Positions 7,567-16,506 of a stretch of DNA of 56,677 nucleotides are shown here, in pieces. Numbering within the stretch: the stretch's first letter is position 1; every line of letters begins with the position of its first letter. Origin of the DNA: Peptostreptococcaceae bacterium (GTDB lineage Bacteria > Bacillota > Clostridia > Peptostreptococcales > BM714); the NCBI GenBank assembly GCA_016649995.1, contig JAENWJ010000007.1, positions 1 through 56,677 on the forward strand, read 5' to 3'. Made by a program: the position numbers and the translations under genes. The notes below the pieces were generated by a model that was not told the DNA's origin, did not search any database, and saw only the letters and a program-made list of their open reading frames with translations.

Positions 7567-8797
7567 TGCAAACAAAAACAATCTTTCTTTTTTAAGCTTT
7601 TTAGGTCTTTGGTTTGGGGCTTCCATATCCATCGCCGAAATCATGACGGGTGGTCTTTTGGCTCCCATGGGTTTTAAGACCGGAGTCATAGCCATTCTTT
7701 CAGGACACCTTATAGGGACTGGCATTCTTGCCCTAGGCGGCATCATCGGAACCGAAGAAAGACTTCCTTCCATTATGTCCACCCGAATATCTTTCGGATT
7801 ATACGGCTCTTACCTGTTTTCAATATTCAATGTCCTGCAATTAATCGGGTGGACGGCTGTCATGATAATTTCTGGCGCACGTTCCGTCAACCTTATTTCA
7901 AAAGCACTCTGGGACTTCGACAATACTTCCTTTTGGAGCATAATCATCGGTGGACTCATCTGCCTTTGGATTGTCATGGGCAAGAACGGCTGGAAAAAAA
8001 TCAACATCATAGCCGCGGGCCTGCTCTTCTTGCTCACCATCGTACTCAGTTATGTCGTATTTGGAGATGCTCACCTGCTAACAAATACTGTTTCTGGTGA
8101 AATGTCCTTCGGAACAGCTCTTGAACTGAGTATAATCATGCCTCTTTCATGGCTTCCATTGATTGCAGATTACACGCGATTCGCCAAAAGCAAAAAAGGC
8201 GGCATATCCGGCAGCTTCATAGGCTATTTTGTAGGAAGTTCATGGATGTACATAATCGGCCTTGGAGCGGCTATTGTAGCCAAGAACCCAGATCCGGGAG
8301 CAATGATGCTTGCAGCGAACCTAGGATTTGCAGCCCTCGGAGTAGTTGTCCTTTCCACTATAACGACCACCTTCCTCGATGCTTATTCTGCTGGCGTTAC
8401 CTTTCTCAATCTGCTCCCGAAATTGGACGAAAAAAAAGTCGCCTTGGCTATGGGATTAATCGGTACGCTAATCGCACTGGTCTTTCCTATTGAGTCATAT
8501 GAAAACTTCCTATATGCTTTAGGGTCAGTATTTGCACCTATGTTTGCCATTCTGTTAACTGACTACTTCATCATTAGGAAAAGCAGACAGCTCCAAAAGG
8601 ATCTTTTGGTGAATTGGGGAGCTACTATAGTTTGGGTGTTCGGCATTTTCATGTATTATCGATTCATCGAATATGATTTTGCCTTCGGCGCCACCCTGCC
8701 GGTCATGATAGTAACCGGCACCATTTACACCTTGGGATGGAGGTGGATGGCAAATTGGAAATACTCGAAGAAGCTGGAAACCTCCTGCAAATCCTAA
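7559..8797 (+). CDS. cytX: CytX, putative hydroxymethylpyrimidine permease (NCS1 family)
   Basis: This 412-residue membrane protein of the nucleobase:cation symporter-1 family has about 12 hydrophobic segments and begins LSFLSFLGLWFGASISIAE. CytX members occur almost only in TPP-riboswitch operons next to thiD and are assigned to uptake of the HMP moiety of thiamine. The substrate is a genome-context prediction for the family. It overlaps thiD by 8 bases and its 3' end overlaps the chosen thiM start by 61 bases. Confidence 0.9.
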   Translation: MNDANKNNLSFLSFLGLWFGASISIAEIMTGGLLAPMGFKTGVIAILSGHLIGTGILALGGIIGTEERLPSIMSTRISFGLYGSYLFSIFNVLQLIGWTAVMIISGARSVNLISKALWDFDNTSFWSIIIGGLICLWIVMGKNGWKKINIIAAGLLFLLTIVLSYVVFGDAHLLTNTVSGEMSFGTALELSIIMPLSWLPLIADYTRFAKSKKGGISGSFIGYFVGSSWMYIIGLGAAIVAKNPDPGAMMLAANLGFAALGVVVLSTITTTFLDAYSAGVTFLNLLPKLDEKKVALAMGLIGTLIALVFPIESYENFLYALGSVFAPMFAILLTDYFIIRKSRQLQKDLLVNWGATIVWVFGIFMYYRFIEYDFAFGATLPVMIVTGTIYTLGWRWMANWKYSKKLETSCKS

Positions 8798-9567
8798 GAG
8801 AAAAGAATCCATTGATTCATCATATAACCAATCCAGTAACCATAAATGACAGTGCCAACATAGTCCTAGCCATGGGAGGCTCCCCCATTATGGCCGACGA
8901 TCCTTCAGAAGTAGAAGAAGTCGTCTCCATGGCATCGGCACTAGTCATCAACACAGGAATGCCTGAACCCAGAAAACTTAAGTCCATGATTCTCGCAGGT
9001 AAAAAAGCAAACGAATTAAGGATTCCCGTAGTTTTAGATCCTGTCGGGGGGGGACTTACAAAATTAAGAAAAGAGACCCTTGAAAACTTGCTCGGAACCA
9101 TGGTTTTTTCGGTAATCAAGGGTAACCAGGCCGAGATCCGACATCTGGCGAGTTACGAATACAGCCTAAATGGTGTTGATTCTCTTCCTGATAAGATGAA
9201 TGGAATTGAAGTCGCAAAGGCGGCTGCCCAAAAACACAAGTGCGTCATCGCAATGACAGGGAAAGAAGATATTATAACAGATGGAATACGAAGCTATTCC
9301 ATAGAAAATGGTCATTCCATGCTTTCAGCCATCACCGGCACCGGGTGCATGTCCGCTTCCCTTATCGCAGCCTTCTGCGGCGTCACAGAAGACTTTTTGT
9401 TGGCGGCCGTCAGCGGAATGCTATCCATGGGTATAGCTGGAGAATCTGCAGGCAGAAGTCTGTCTGTGGGGGAAGGCATCGGCTCCTTCAAAGTGAGATT
9501 TTTCGATCATATTCAGCTCACAAACAAAGATATATTAATTAAGGAGGGACGCATCCATGAGTTATAA
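8737..9567 (+). CDS. thiM: ThiM, hydroxyethylthiazole kinase
   Basis: This enzyme phosphorylates 4-methyl-5-(2-hydroxyethyl)thiazole to the partner used by ThiE. Diagnostic features are [14 protein letters not shown] near residue 25, VVLDPVGGG near 98 and the catalytic [16 protein letters not shown] near 192. The start is uncertain: ATG 8737 gives 276 residues, while TTG 8755, with GGAGGTGG at 8740-8747, gives 270 and removes residues not usual in the family. Either way the gene begins inside cytX, and its 3' end overlaps thiE by 11 bases. Confidence 0.93.
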   Translation: MEVDGKLEILEEAGNLLQILREKNPLIHHITNPVTINDSANIVLAMGGSPIMADDPSEVEEVVSMASALVINTGMPEPRKLKSMILAGKKANELRIPVVLDPVGGGLTKLRKETLENLLGTMVFSVIKGNQAEIRHLASYEYSLNGVDSLPDKMNGIEVAKAAAQKHKCVIAMTGKEDIITDGIRSYSIENGHSMLSAITGTGCMSASLIAAFCGVTEDFLLAAVSGMLSMGIAGESAGRSLSVGEGIGSFKVRFFDHIQLTNKDILIKEGRIHEL

Positions 9568-10183
9568 GAACACAACAAATTATTCATTGTATTTGGTCAC
9601 TGATAGAGGTCTCCTGCAGGGCAGGGACCTCCTTGGCAGCATACGTGAAGCTATTGAAGGAGGCGCGACACTCGTCCAGTTAAGGGAAAAGGATCTTCCG
9701 GAGGAGGCCTTCTTAGATTTGGCTCTTAAGGTGAGACAACTCACGGACAGTTACGGCATCCCCCTCATCATCAATGACAACATTTCCATAGCCAAGGCCG
9801 TGGGTGCCGCCGGGGTTCACCTCGGGCCCGATGACTTATCCGTTTCCAATGCCAGACTTTTCTTAGGCGATAGCATGATTATCGGAGCTTCCGCCAATTG
9901 TTTAGCTGAAGCCCTTGCCTTCGAAAAAGAAGGCGCGGATTATCTGGGAGTGGGTGCATTATTTCCTACCGAAACCAAGAAAGATGCCGAGACCGTGAGC
10001 CTCGACACACTTCGCGCAATCAAAGATGCCGTCAATATTCCCATTGTAGGCATCGGCGGCATCGGCCTTGACAACGTCAGAGACGTCATGGCTTCCGGAG
10101 TTAATGGCATCGCAGTTGTTTCAGCAATACTCAAAGAAACGGATATAAAAAAAGCCACTTCCGATTTAAAAAGCATATTGTAA
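9557..10183 (+). CDS. thiE: ThiE, thiamine-phosphate synthase
   Basis: This 208-residue TIM-barrel enzyme joins HMP-diphosphate and thiazole-phosphate to give thiamine phosphate. Seen are LYLVTDR near residue 11, QLREKDLPE near 42, the Mg/diphosphate site INDN (about 72-75), GVHLGPDDL, and the phosphate-binding [10 protein letters not shown] near 170. With thiW/cytX uptake and the thiD/thiM kinases it completes salvage of both thiamine halves; no de novo genes (thiC, thiG) are present here. It is the last gene of the operon, and AAGGAGGG is its ribosome site. Confidence 0.95.
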   Translation: MSYKNTTNYSLYLVTDRGLLQGRDLLGSIREAIEGGATLVQLREKDLPEEAFLDLALKVRQLTDSYGIPLIINDNISIAKAVGAAGVHLGPDDLSVSNARLFLGDSMIIGASANCLAEALAFEKEGADYLGVGALFPTETKKDAETVSLDTLRAIKDAVNIPIVGIGGIGLDNVRDVMASGVNGIAVVSAILKETDIKKATSDLKSIL

Positions 10184-10204
10184 CTCAAAAGGCCTTCGCC
10201 GATT

Positions 10205-10393
10205 TACCTGAAGTATTTCGATCTAAAATATGATGGCATCATTGAAGAAGCATTGAAAACGAATCCGATACAGGATAAACCCAAAGGTAAACGAGGTCGT
10301 CAGAAAAAAGGTAAAATAAGATCTTTAATCGAACGGTTTGCAACATACAAAGGTGAAATCTGCCTATTCATCAATGATTTTATAGTTCCATAG
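10205..10393 (+). pseudogene. C-terminal fragment of an IS66-family transposase
   Basis: Sixty-two codons just after thiE read as an IS66 transposase C-terminal region: YDGIIEEALKTNP, then KGKRGRQKKGKIRSLIERF, then CLFINDFIVP and a stop. Normal IS66 proteins continue with DNNQAERD, which is absent. There is no start codon or ribosome site. It marks the downstream edge of the thiamine operon. The AT-rich stretch from 10394 to the leader at 10640 shows no gene. Confidence 0.75.
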
Positions 10394-10639
10394 CGTGTAG
10401 TAATTTTTGTTTCATAGAACAGAAAGCAACTTATTGCATTTACTACTCTTGAGTATTTTGGAATTATACTAAAAATGTGTTATGATTAAATTATAGATTA
10501 GTGAAGTAATACTGTGATTATCTGAGGGATGAGTTGATATATGCATATCTAGAAATTAATTAGTCATTCATTCGTAGAGAAAGCAGATATGAAAAATTTA
10601 TAAGAATTGGGGTTTGCGTAGGACCATATGGAAATACGC

Positions 10640-10725
10640 TATACTATTTTAAAAATGGTATATTGTGAACTATTTAAGTGAAACTTAGACACTTAAACTC
10701 TTAATGGAGTTGGAGTGTTTTTTTT
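10640..10725 (+). promoter_or_regulatory. Leader with possible attenuator before the PLP/GNAT gene
   Basis: A -10 (TATACT, 10640-10645) is followed at 10655 by a nine-codon frame (MVYCELFK, stop TGA at 10679-10681). Its end overlaps a hairpin TTAAGTG/CACTTAA (10674-10680 with 10690-10696). That hairpin excludes a second, terminator-like hairpin (10689-10700 with 10706-10718, one mismatch and one G-U) that runs into eight T. Two exclusive stems with a minigene ending in the first arm is the layout of ribosome-dependent attenuation. The -35 is weak and the minigene has no clear ribosome site. Confidence 0.5.
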
Positions 10726-10743
10726 ATGTTTAAAGGAGGAATT

Positions 10744-12102
10744 ATGTTAAAGAGTGGTAGAACGCCATTAATACGTGCACGAAATCTAGAAAAGATATTG
10801 AATGTTGGAGAAATATATTTAAAGTTGGAAGGACAAAACCCAACAGGGCATAAGAACGATAGAATCGCAGAAGTGTTGGTCAAGAATGCGATGGCGCAAA
10901 ATAAAAGTCAGATTATAGCTTATGGGTCTCTAACCTATATAAGATCAATAATATATTTTGCGGAACTATACAATCTAAAAGCAATTGTTCCAATGTTTAA
11001 GAATGAAAGATGGAAGACAACTAAATTTGAGGATAAATATTTGATGGATTTTAGATATTCAAAAAATCCTAATAAAATTGAATTTATAAAAGAGTTGTCA
11101 GATGAAACGGGTGGTTTTATAGCAGCAGAAGGGTACAGCAATACTCATATAAGTCAAATGGTATTAGAAAATTTGATTAGTGAAATATTAGTTAAAGTTA
11201 AATATAAATTAGATACAGTTACAATTCAACTTGGCTATGGCTATACAATGACTAGTTTATATAACATTTTTTTAAAGAACTGGATGAATGATAATTTGTC
11301 AGCATTTCCAACTGTCTATTGTGGAACTTGGGCAGAGAATAAAAGTGTGTATAAAAAATATTTAGAATCAAACAATAAAGAATATTTGCCGGAGGACTTA
11401 GAAGAACTCAGTACTGATCACATGCCAAAAGAATCGTTTCAAATGGATGAGAAGCTTATAACGGATACCCATGAAGCTGTAACAGAGACTAATGGCGTAG
11501 TCATCGCTATTAATGAACAAGAATTAAAAAAAGCTTCTAAGTTGTTAAAGAAGACTGAAACAATAAGTACTGATTATAAAGAATCATATGCCCTAGCAGC
11601 GTTCATAAAACAGGTGGAGGCTGGAAAGATTAAAGAAGGAAAACATATAATTATTTTAAATGATGCAAAAACTATTGCGAGGGTAGAACAGTATGAGGCA
11701 TCAATGGGTATAGGAGTTGAAAAATTGATTAATATGACCACAAATTGGCTTGCTGAATACCGAGACTCTACGCTAGAAACTAAAGAAGCAGTTGAAAATG
11801 CGCTGGATAAAGGGTTTATACTATTAGCTTCAAGAGATGGTGAATATGAAGGTATTTGTGTGATTGTCAACACAGGATTTGATGCTTTTCTTCCGAAATA
11901 CCACCTAACTTATATTGGAACTTCGGATAAGATAAAAGGACGGGGTATTGGTAGTGAATTAATACAAAGAGCTATTGATTTAACTGAAGGTAATTTGTCA
12001 TTGCATGTTGACTTAGATAATAAAGGTGCAAAGAAAGTGTATGAAAAATATGGTTTTGAACACGTTTATAACAGGATGATTTATAAAGAGAGAGGATATT
12101 GA
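10744..12102 (+). CDS. Fold-type II PLP enzyme fused to a GNAT acetyltransferase domain
   Basis: This 452-residue protein has residues 1-310 resembling the threonine synthase/tryptophan synthase beta superfamily: TPLIRARNLEKIL, then LKLEGQNPTGHKNDRIA, where the Lys of HKNDR sits where the Schiff-base lysine of SFKDR lies in threonine synthase. Residues about 340-452 form a GNAT domain with the acetyl-CoA loop (KIKGRGIGSELIQRAI) and the C-terminal NKGAKKVYEKYGFEHV motif. ATG 10744 follows AAAGGAGG by 5 bases; an upstream ATG at 10726 lies in the leader and has no site. The natural substrate is unknown. The PLP half may make or break an amino-acid-like compound that the GNAT half acetylates. 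The stop TGA lies at the end of an IS605 relic. Confidence 0.75.
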   Translation: MLKSGRTPLIRARNLEKILNVGEIYLKLEGQNPTGHKNDRIAEVLVKNAMAQNKSQIIAYGSLTYIRSIIYFAELYNLKAIVPMFKNERWKTTKFEDKYLMDFRYSKNPNKIEFIKELSDETGGFIAAEGYSNTHISQMVLENLISEILVKVKYKLDTVTIQLGYGYTMTSLYNIFLKNWMNDNLSAFPTVYCGTWAENKSVYKKYLESNNKEYLPEDLEELSTDHMPKESFQMDEKLITDTHEAVTETNGVVIAINEQELKKASKLLKKTETISTDYKESYALAAFIKQVEAGKIKEGKHIIILNDAKTIARVEQYEASMGIGVEKLINMTTNWLAEYRDSTLETKEAVENALDKGFILLASRDGEYEGICVIVNTGFDAFLPKYHLTYIGTSDKIKGRGIGSELIQRAIDLTEGNLSLHVDLDNKGAKKVYEKYGFEHVYNRMIYKERGY

Positions 12103-12392
12103 ACCTCCCATGGCTAAAGTCACGAGATTCCTAGGAACAGAGCTTACTTGATGTCAAAACTTTGTATGATATCAGCGGTTTCTCTTATTAACTAAGCTAT
12201 CCCCGTCGTCCCGACGGTTCTGTTTGAGGCTTATGCTGATAACAACCGAAGACCCTCGCTGCGTATATTGACGCTGGCATTGATGTCCCGATCTAGAATA
12301 GAACCACAGTTTGGGCAAACCCACTCTCGGATATCTAGAGATTTTTTACCATCTCTATAGCCACATTCCGAACAGATTTGTGAGGTATAATA
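12103..12392 (-). mobile_element. IS200/IS605-type relic: tnpB 3' end with right end
   Basis: On the minus strand, from 12392 to a stop at 12231, about 53 codons encode the TnpB zinc ribbon and tail: [10 protein letters not shown], then [20 protein letters not shown]. Downstream to 12103 are a CCGTCGGGACGACGG hairpin and a terminal stem (CTCGTGA...CCATGGG) followed by AGGTTCAA, the form of an IS605-family right end. The RuvC residues D and E upstream and the tnpA gene are gone. The retained part corresponds to the region that encodes the omega RNA scaffold in this family. Confidence 0.75.
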
Positions 12393-12444
12393 TAACAATG
12401 GAGCGATATATTGAGACCGAAAATAATTGTAGTGGGGGATTTCA

Positions 12445-13497
12445 ATGGATAATCAAGAAGAAAAAAAGCATAAGCGCCGTGTTCGGTATAAAGGGACACA
12501 TCCTAAGTCGTTTAAAGAAAAATACAAAGAGCATCAACCAGATAAATATGCTGATACTGTGGCAAGGGTCATTGAAAAGGGCAGCACCCCTGCAGGCATG
12601 CATATTTCGATTTGTGTAAAAGAAATATTGGAATTTTTGCAAATCAAACCGGGACAAATAGGATTGGATGCTACACTTGGTTACGGTGGCCATGCATCAG
12701 AGATGCTTAAATGCTTGGAATTGAAAGGGCATCTGTATGCACTCGATATAGATCCAATTGAATTGCCGCGTACAAGGGAGCGTTTAGAGAATTTGGGTTA
12801 TGGCGCAGAAATTTTAACTATTAAGCAATTGAACTTTTCCAAAATAGATGAAATAACAATAGAATCAGGACCACTAAATTTTGTGTTAGCGGATTTGGGG
12901 GTTTCATCAATGCAAATTGATAATCCTGAAAGAGGATTTTCATATAAGAAGGATGGACCATTGGACTTGAGATTGAATCCTAGAAAAGGCATATCCGCTG
13001 CTGAGCGTTTGAAAAATATTTCGCAAGATGAGCTAGAAGGCATGTTGATAGAAAATGCTGATGAACCAAATGCCGAAGCAATAGCTCATGCTATTGTGTC
13101 TGAAATTAAAAAAGGAACGGACATTGCAACAACTACTCACCTGCAACAAATAATATTTGATGCATTGAATTTTATTCCGGCAGACAAGAGAAAAAACGAA
13201 GTCAAAAAATCTTGCCAAAGATCTTTTCAAGCATTGAGAATTGATGTAAATGATGAATTCGAAGCACTAAATGAATTTTTGAAAAAACTACCAGGAACTC
13301 TTGCTGAGGGTGGACGGGTTGCGATACTTTCTTTTCATTCGGGCGAAGACCGTCTTGTTAAAAAATCGTTCAAACGGTTATTCCGTGAAGGTATCTACCG
13401 GGAAATTGCTACTGATATTATAAGACCATCAGCGGAAGAATGCCATATTAATAGTCGTGCGAGTTCCACAAAAATGCGTTGGGCGATAAAAGCATAA
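12445..13497 (+). CDS. rsmH: RsmH-family 16S rRNA methyltransferase, long form with basic N-terminus
   Basis: RsmH methylates N4 of C1402 in the decoding centre of 16S rRNA using S-adenosylmethionine. The SAM motif [15 protein letters not shown] is near residue 75, followed by [23 protein letters not shown] and the C-terminal [14 protein letters not shown]. An extension of about 50 residues rich in Lys/Arg (begins [15 protein letters not shown]) precedes the usual start, and the gene lies outside a cell-wall/division (dcw) cluster, which suggests a second, divergent copy. GGGGGA at 12433-12438 precedes ATG 12445. It stands alone with its own terminator and next to an IS605 relic. Whether it modifies the same base as the housekeeping enzyme is unknown. 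Confidence 0.85.
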   Translation: MDNQEEKKHKRRVRYKGTHPKSFKEKYKEHQPDKYADTVARVIEKGSTPAGMHISICVKEILEFLQIKPGQIGLDATLGYGGHASEMLKCLELKGHLYALDIDPIELPRTRERLENLGYGAEILTIKQLNFSKIDEITIESGPLNFVLADLGVSSMQIDNPERGFSYKKDGPLDLRLNPRKGISAAERLKNISQDELEGMLIENADEPNAEAIAHAIVSEIKKGTDIATTTHLQQIIFDALNFIPADKRKNEVKKSCQRSFQALRIDVNDEFEALNEFLKKLPGTLAEGGRVAILSFHSGEDRLVKKSFKRLFREGIYREIATDIIRPSAEECHINSRASSTKMRWAIKA

Positions 13498-13591
13498 TGA
13501 ATTTTAATTTGAAAGCAATTCTGCTCCAAAGTATATTCATCTAGCAAGTGGAATGCTCGGACATGCAGTGTTATGAAATGAAAGAATTTTG

Positions 13592-13619
13592 GCCGTGATT
13601 AATTTAATCACGGCTTTTT
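13592..13619 (+). terminator. Terminator between convergent rsmH and fni
   Basis: GCCGTGATT and AATCACGGC form a 9-bp stem around a five-base loop, followed by five T. It ends just before the stop of fni on the other strand. Confidence 0.75.
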
Positions 13620-13626
13620 GCAGCTT

Positions 13627-14670
13627 TTATTGATGGATTAAATCTCGAAGATCGCCTTTTATGTATGCATTGACATTTTTCAATTCCGATATCGTTTTGC
13701 AACCGGTCAATAGCATTATTATTTGTATCTTATGAAGAAATCCATCTAAAAATTTTTCGCTTGCGACATATCCGTTTAAAAGAAGTTCCCTTAGTAAAAC
13801 ACCTGATATGGCGGCCATTTTACCTCCAAGGCATAATGATTTGACCGCATCTTCGGCTTTGAAAATTCCACCGCTGGAAATGATATTCATTTCCGGAGAT
13901 GCTTTAACGCATTGAATCAGGCTCATAGGTGTTGGAAGCCCCCAATCATAAAGATCGGAGAAATCAGTATCATTGTTTCTCATATCTTCTATTTCGATGA
14001 AGTTTGTTCCGCCTTTTCCTCCAATGTCTATGTATCTTATGCCTATTTCAAATAATTGATTTGCAGCTTTTCCGGATAAGCCGAAACCCACTTCTTTGAT
14101 GATAACAGGGACTGAGATAGACTTTTCGATATTTTTTATGTTTTCAAGTGTTCCCTTGAAATTTCTATCGCCTTCGCTCATGCACATTTCTTGGGCGGCA
14201 TTTAAGTGAAGCTGTACCGCATCGGCATTTATCATATCTATCGCAGTTCTGACCATTTCAGGACTTGTATTTGCTGAAACATTTGAAATGACTGTACCGT
14301 TTTCCATGATGTCGCGTACAATCCTGTAGGTTTCCTGTCCGTATCCTTTGATTCCAAGCGACTGGGATCCTACTGCAATGGGGAGGTTGAATTCTTTAGC
14401 CAAAGATGCAAGATTTTTGTTGATTTCCAGAGCGCCAACGAATCCTCCGGTAATTGCATTTATCATAATGGGGTAATCCGTTTTTTTATTTAGAAAGACA
14501 CAGCTTGTATCAATTTCAGCAAAATTCAGCTCGGGTATGGAATTGTTCTCTAAAACTATGTCGTCAAAATAATTTACTGATTTGCTTTTGCTCTTTAAGA
14601 AGTTCTCGATATGCTGTTTTTTTCTTGATTTTGCGGTTTCCATTTTGGGGTCTATATTTGCATTATGCAA
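13627..14670 (-). CDS. fni: Type 2 isopentenyl-diphosphate delta-isomerase
   Basis: This 347-residue FMN-dependent TIM-barrel enzyme interconverts isopentenyl and dimethylallyl diphosphate. Seen are MINAITGG near residue 73, AVGSQSLG near 100, LHLNAAQE near 154 (family metal/substrate region), IIKEVGFGLS near 190 and the FMN phosphate site DIGGKGGTNF near 218 and SSGGI near 267. The most probable start is TTG 14670, with AAGGAG upstream; ATG 14643 would shorten it by nine residues. It has its own minus-strand promoter (14713-14741). Type 2 isomerase is essential only with the mevalonate route; no other isoprenoid gene is here to tell which route is used. Confidence 0.9.
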   Translation of the reverse strand: MHNANIDPKMETAKSRKKQHIENFLKSKSKSVNYFDDIVLENNSIPELNFAEIDTSCVFLNKKTDYPIMINAITGGFVGALEINKNLASLAKEFNLPIAVGSQSLGIKGYGQETYRIVRDIMENGTVISNVSANTSPEMVRTAIDMINADAVQLHLNAAQEMCMSEGDRNFKGTLENIKNIEKSISVPVIIKEVGFGLSGKAANQLFEIGIRYIDIGGKGGTNFIEIEDMRNNDTDFSDLYDWGLPTPMSLIQCVKASPEMNIISSGGIFKAEDAVKSLCLGGKMAAISGVLLRELLLNGYVASEKFLDGFLHKIQIIMLLTGCKTISELKNVNAYIKGDLRDLIHQ

Positions 14671-14712
14671 GGGGGATCTCCTTTTTCTTGAGATTTTAAT
14701 CGATACATTAAT

Positions 14713-14741
14713 ATTATCTGCAATTATAAAACCCGTGTCAA
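14713..14741 (-). promoter_or_regulatory. Sigma-A promoter of fni
   Basis: On the minus strand TTGACA (14741-14736), a 17-base spacer and GATAAT (14718-14713) give a near-consensus promoter about 40 bases before the TTG start. Confidence 0.7.
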
Positions 14742-14744
14742 TAT

Positions 14745-15072
14745 GTGGCAGTCAAATATTGCGTATTTTGTTCAATGTACAAAGACTATGAATATAGCGA
14801 AGTCCCATTTTCGGATATAGAAATGCATTTAATTAATGGTTATGCGTACACCGAAAAAGTATTCTTGACAGGCGCGGATCCATTGACGATAGGATTTGAA
14901 AAAATGAAGCACTTGCTAGAAATGATACATAAGCATTTGCCTTATTGCGCATGTGTGGCTTCATATGCATCGATAAAGAGCATTAGGGTATACTCCGGTT
15001 AAGAAACTGTCAATTCTACACGATTTGGGGCTTAGATTTATTGAACAAGTGACAAACTGCATGAAAGCTTAG
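14745..15072 (+). pseudogene. Radical SAM protein fragment, frameshifted
   Basis: The frame starts abruptly with KYCVFCSMYKDYEYSEVPFSD, the end of a radical SAM CxxxCxxC-type cluster motif, and continues with YTEKVFLTGADPLTIGFEKM, typical of the family. It stops after RVYSG at 15002, but the next frame carries the continuation KKLSILHDLGLRFIEQV up to 15072. The 5' end is cut where the fni promoter lies and the 3' end is lost, so it is a relic without function. Confidence 0.75.
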
Positions 15073-15215
15073 AAATGATTTTTAGTTAATCATGGAATAT
15101 TTGAAAAGATGGTGGGTTAATACATATTGACATACAAGAAGAAACGATATATTATGATTGGAGTTTATAAATAGTAAACAAAATACTTGATATTTGACTT
15201 ACATGGAGAAGCGAG

Positions 15216-15755
15216 ATGAAAATTGGAGAAAAAATTAAAGAATTGAGATTGAAGCATAATTTAACACAAGAGGAACTTGCGGGCAGAGTGGAATTGTCGA
15301 AAGGTTTTATAAGTCAGCTTGAAAGAGACTTGACGTCTCCGTCGATTGCTACATTGATTGATATATTGCAGTGCCTTGGAACGGATCTTAAAGGGTTTTT
15401 TAGCGATTTTAAAGATACCCAGGTAGTTTTTCACAAGAATGATTATTTTGTCAAAGAGGACGAAGAACTTGGAAACATAATCGAATGGATTGTTCCAAAT
15501 GCCCAGAAGAATGAAATGGAACCCATGCTTTTAACTTTGGCTGCAGGAGGCAAAACATCCTTGGACAATCCACATCAAGGGGAAGAGTTCGGATATGTAA
15601 TAAAAGGAACAGTTTTAATATTCAAAGGAAACGAAATTTATAAAGCGCGAAAAGGCGAATCGTTTTACTTTGCGGCAACAAAACAGCATCATATCGAAAA
15701 TATCGGTAGCGGCGAGGCTAAAATTATATGGGTGAGTTCTCCGCCAAGCTTCTAG
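15216..15755 (+). CDS. XRE-cupin transcriptional regulator (polyamine-operon type)
   Basis: This 179-residue regulator has an N-terminal HTH_3 domain (residues 5-60, IKELRLKHNLTQEELAGRVELSKGFISQLERD) and a C-terminal cupin effector domain (about 105-176, PHQGEEFGYVIKGTV...YFAATKQHHIEN). Proteins of this exact layout sit in front of potABCD in many Clostridia and are thought to sense polyamines. Here it is followed after 8 bases by a broken potA/potD remnant, so its usual target has gone, unless it acts elsewhere. GAAGCGAG is a modest ribosome site. The frame is intact and shows no sign of decay. Confidence 0.85.
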   Translation: MKIGEKIKELRLKHNLTQEELAGRVELSKGFISQLERDLTSPSIATLIDILQCLGTDLKGFFSDFKDTQVVFHKNDYFVKEDEELGNIIEWIVPNAQKNEMEPMLLTLAAGGKTSLDNPHQGEEFGYVIKGTVLIFKGNEIYKARKGESFYFAATKQHHIENIGSGEAKIIWVSSPPSF

Positions 15756-15763
15756 GGGGTTGA

Positions 15764-16486
15764 GTGATGAAGGAAAAAGTTTTGATAAGACTCAATAATA
15801 TAAGCAAATCATTTGAAGCTCATGTGGTTTTAGACAACATAAGTCTTAGCATTAGAAAAAACGAATTTCTTACCCTGCTTGGACCTAGCGGATGCGGCAA
15901 GACTACTATGCTTCGTATTCTTGGCGGTTTTGAAAAACCCGATGATGGGCGAGTTTTTCATGGAGGTAAAGATATCGCGGATATTCCTCCATATAAAAGA
16001 AACATAAATACCGTTTTTTAAAGATATGCCTTGTTTCCTCAGCTGAAAACTTTGCAACAGAAGCCTGGAATTACATTTATTTATGTCACCCATGACCAGG
16101 AAGAAGCATTAACCATGAGTGATTTTGAAGCAATATTTACAGCCGATGAAAATGAAGATCTTTCTTTTGCCATTCCCAAGGAAGGAACTAATCTTTGGTT
16201 TGATTCAATGGTAATACCAAAATCGAGTAAAAACCGGGAAGCGGCTGAAGCTTTCATAAACTTCATGTGCGATCCTGAAACAGCATTTAACAACGCGGAT
16301 TATATAGGCTACTCCACTCCGCATAAAGAGGCCAAGGAAATGCTTTCGGACGAGGTTAAGAATGATCCCGCGGCATATCCATCAAAAGAAATATTGGATA
16401 ATTGTGAGGTGTTCGTTAATTTGGGAGCAGAGATGACGGAATACTATAATGAAAAATGGAATGAATTGAAAGCGTCATTGAATTAG
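15764..16486 (+). pseudogene. potA/potD: Collapsed spermidine/putrescine ABC operon: potA joined to the potD end
   Basis: One reading frame of 241 codons holds parts of two proteins. Codons 1-85 are the PotA N-terminus with Walker A GPSGCGKTT. A TAA at 16019-16021 stands where PotA has Gln (VF[12 protein letters not shown], CAA to TAA). Then LFPQLKT jumps to [19 protein letters not shown], skipping the signature and Walker B region (about 90 residues). Directly after it comes the C-terminal third of PotD ([20 protein letters not shown]...[11 protein letters not shown]). potB, potC and most of potD are gone. Both joins keep frame. No transport function is possible. Confidence 0.85.
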
Positions 16487-16506
16487 AATTTGATTTATAC
16501 GAGATG

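Noticed and set aside
10560-10725. T-box leader before the PLP/GNAT gene
   Set aside because: No AGGGTGGNACCGCG-type antiterminator motif and the region is too short; a minigene attenuator fits better.
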